NCBI GenBank assembly: GCA_900544525.1
Contig: UQVN01000181.1
Location: 1-7,099, forward strand
Length of the DNA stretch: 7,099 bases
Source: an uncultured Eubacteriales bacterium
GTDB taxonomy: Bacteria > Bacillota > Clostridia > Lachnospirales > Lachnospiraceae
Direction: 5' to 3'
Position 1 is the stretch's first letter; each line of letters opens with the position of its first letter. Both the position numbers and the translations under genes were made by a program. The notes beneath the pieces are model-generated. The model saw only the letters and a program-made list of their open reading frames with translations. It was not told the origin of the DNA and searched no databases. Positions 6,157 to 7,099 of the stretch are shown in pieces.

Positions 6157-6483
6157 ATGATTAAGATAACGATTAAAAGGGATTCAAACAACTATAAGGA
6201 ATTCCAAATCTGTGGACATGCTGAATATGACGATTATGGAAGCGATATTGTATGCGCGTCCATTTCGATTTTAGCCATCAGCACAGTAAATGCTCTTGAT
6301 GCTTTCACTGATGCAGACTTTGTATTAGAGCAGGATCCAGAGCAGGGATTGATTCATCTTACTTTTAACAGTAGCATGGATCATGATACAAAGCTTTTGA
6401 TGGACGCTATGGTATTGGGAATCCAAGCCACAGCGGAAGAGTATGGAACAGATTATATACAAGTAATCTTCGAGGAGGTGTAA
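6157..6483 (+). CDS. prp: Ribosomal-processing cysteine protease Prp (YsxB family)
   Basis: A 108-residue cysteine protease that removes the N-terminal extension of ribosomal protein L27, a cut essential for L27 function in Firmicutes that carry the extension. The family active site is present: H21 in GHAEYDDYG and C33 in SDIVCASIS, with D30 nearby, at the spacing known from Staphylococcus aureus Prp (H22, C34). Length is normal for the family. The gene lies between rplU and rpmA, the standard Firmicutes position, next to its substrate gene. It has only a weak ribosome binding site within a hairpin loop. Its last codons contain the very strong Shine-Dalgarno of rpmA, and the gap to rpmA is 4 bases, so translation of the two may be coupled. 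Confidence 0.95.
   Translation: MIKITIKRDSNNYKEFQICGHAEYDDYGSDIVCASISILAISTVNALDAFTDADFVLEQDPEQGLIHLTFNSSMDHDTKLLMDAMVLGIQATAEEYGTDYIQVIFEEV
6472..6480 (+). promoter_or_regulatory. Strong ribosome binding site of rpmA inside the end of prp
   Basis: GAGGAGGTG ends just before the prp stop codon and 7 bases before the ATG at 6488 (10 before the ATG at 6491). The near-perfect anti-Shine-Dalgarno match contrasts with the weak site of prp. Confidence 0.75.
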
Positions 6484-6487
6484 CGAG

Positions 6488-6769
6488 ATGATGAAAATGA
6501 ACCTTCAATTTTTCGCTCATAAAAAGGGAGTTGGTTCTACAAAGAATGGTAGAGATTCCGAATCCAAAAGACTTGGTGCGAAAAGAGCTGACGGACAGTT
6601 TGTAAAAGCTGGTAACATTCTTTACAGACAGCGTGGAACAAAAATCCATCCAGGTAACAACGTTGGACGTGGTGGAGATGATACATTATTTGCATTAGTA
6701 GATGGTGTAGTACGCTTCGAAAGAAAAGGCAGAGACAAAAAACAGTGTTCTGTATATCCAGTAGCATAA
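6488..6769 (+). CDS. rpmA: 50S ribosomal protein L27 (bL27) precursor
   Basis: A 93-residue precursor of L27, whose N-terminal arm reaches the peptidyl-transferase centre of the ribosome. It starts MMKMNLQFFA-HKKG: the first ten residues match the Firmicutes extension cut by Prp after LQFFA, giving a mature protein of about 83 residues starting HKKGVGSTKNGRD. The family signature is at about 42-56 (GNILYRQRGTKIHPG). Starts at 6488, 6491 or 6497 give the same mature product; 6488 is best spaced. The C-terminus KKQCSVYPVA carries a cysteine at 87. It is the last gene of the operon before the terminator at 6784-6819. obg, which often follows rpmA, does not appear in the remaining 330 bases. Confidence 0.97.
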   Translation: MMKMNLQFFAHKKGVGSTKNGRDSESKRLGAKRADGQFVKAGNILYRQRGTKIHPGNNVGRGGDDTLFALVDGVVRFERKGRDKKQCSVYPVA

Positions 6770-6783
6770 TGAGTAAACAAGGA

Positions 6784-6819
6784 CGGCTTCAAATGTAAAG
6801 TTTGGGGCCGCTTTTTTTT
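6784..6819 (+). terminator. Intrinsic terminator of the rplU-prp-rpmA operon
   Basis: CGGCTTCAAA (6784-6793) pairs with TTTGGGGCCG (6801-6810), using two T-G (U-G) wobbles in ten pairs around a 7-base loop, followed by eight Ts at 6812-6819. It starts 14 bases after the rpmA stop codon. Confidence 0.9.
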
Positions 6820-6829
6820 CGTAAAGACA

Positions 6830-6932
6830 ATGAGTCATGGGAGAGCATTTATGCTCACATATGGTGACCGTCTGCCAATGTGAAAAGTTCGAAAAACGTA
6901 CTTTTCATCGTTTTCGCGAAAGTAACAAGTGA
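6830..6932. repeat. Chain of hairpins with overlapping micro-ORFs after rpmA
   Basis: GAGCA/TGCTC (6843-6847 and 6852-6856); CACAT-bulge-TGGT with GCCA-ATGTG (6856-6865 and 6874-6882); TGAAAAGT/ACTTTTCA (6881-6888 and 6900-6907, extended by CG/CG); and the perfect palindrome TTTCGCGAAA (6912-6921). A 17-codon frame (6830-6883, MSHGRAFMLTYGDRLPM) and a 31-codon frame (6837-6932, with C6, C13 and C15) overlap here, and neither has a ribosome binding site. From memory, peptides like these recur as small hypothetical ORFs in Lachnospiraceae genomes, which would fit a dispersed repeat; this was not checked. A structured small RNA is the alternative. Confidence 0.45.
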
Positions 6933-7099
6933 AATGATGAATAGACAAGGAAATAAGAACATCAAAACAAATGTTTTTATGGAGTTGTTCTAATGAGATA
7001 TATAAAAATATTTTAGCGTTATTAAGGGAAAGGATAAAGTAAGGGAAAAAGAAAATATTTTATTATTGATTTTCTTAATTCGCTATAGTTTCACATCAT
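6933..7099. other. AT-rich end of window, nothing recognised
   Basis: No open frame of note. One loose stem is visible: AGAAC 6956-6960 with GTTCT 6987-6991, enclosing AAAACA/TGTTTT at 6964-6969 and 6972-6977. Several AT-rich -10-like strings occur, but none has a well-spaced -35 partner. It may be the upstream region of the next gene. Confidence 0.4.

Noticed and set aside
1..7099. CRISPR arrays, tRNA or rRNA genes, transposase, toxin-antitoxin or phage genes
   Set aside because: No regularly spaced repeats, cloverleaf sequences or matching proteins were seen on either strand.

Overview
The window is about 7.1 kb of AT-rich bacterial chromosome. It looks like a low-GC anaerobic Firmicute, most likely Lachnospiraceae or a close clostridial relative. 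The evidence is strong AGGAGG-type ribosome binding sites, sigma-A promoters, the Firmicutes order rplU-prp-rpmA, an L27 precursor with the cleavable N-terminal extension typical of that phylum, and a small CBS-pair protein and M18 aminopeptidase of the kind common in that family. The genus cannot be fixed from sequence alone.

Left part (1-2468, plus strand): a long imperfect hairpin at 33-81 lies in the leader of a two-CBS-domain protein (130-609). A 233-base gap follows, holding an unrecognised start-less reading frame, and then a complete M18 zinc aminopeptidase (843-2240). A bidirectional terminator (2257-2299) runs into a GC-rich cluster of palindromes (2295-2466) that looks like a dispersed palindromic element rather than a gene.

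Middle (2469-5697): an ADP-ribose-pyrophosphatase-like Nudix hydrolase lies on the minus strand (best start at 3083, not 3137). It diverges from a complete three-gene polar amino-acid ABC importer: lipoprotein binding protein 3370-4239, permease 4258-4929, ATPase 4942-5697. Both divergent units have a readable promoter with a 17-base spacer. The importer leader also carries a small AGTGA-N4-TCACT dyad just downstream of the predicted start.

Right part (5698-7099): a strong extended -10 promoter and a folded leader precede rplU (L21, 5828-6133), prp (ribosomal-processing cysteine protease, 6157-6483) and rpmA (L27, 6488-6769). A T-tract terminator ends the operon at 6784-6819. Prp is expected to cut the L27 precursor after LQFFA, so protease and substrate are neighbours. 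The prp start codon abuts a small hairpin with its weak Shine-Dalgarno in the loop, while rpmA has a very strong one. The last 280 bases hold a chain of hairpins (6843-6921) with overlapping micro-ORFs, then AT-rich DNA with nothing recognisable.

I found no undescribed multi-gene system. The less explained parts are the three palindromic or hairpin elements (33-81, 2295-2466, 6830-6932) and the local control signals of the importer and of the L21-Prp-L27 operon.
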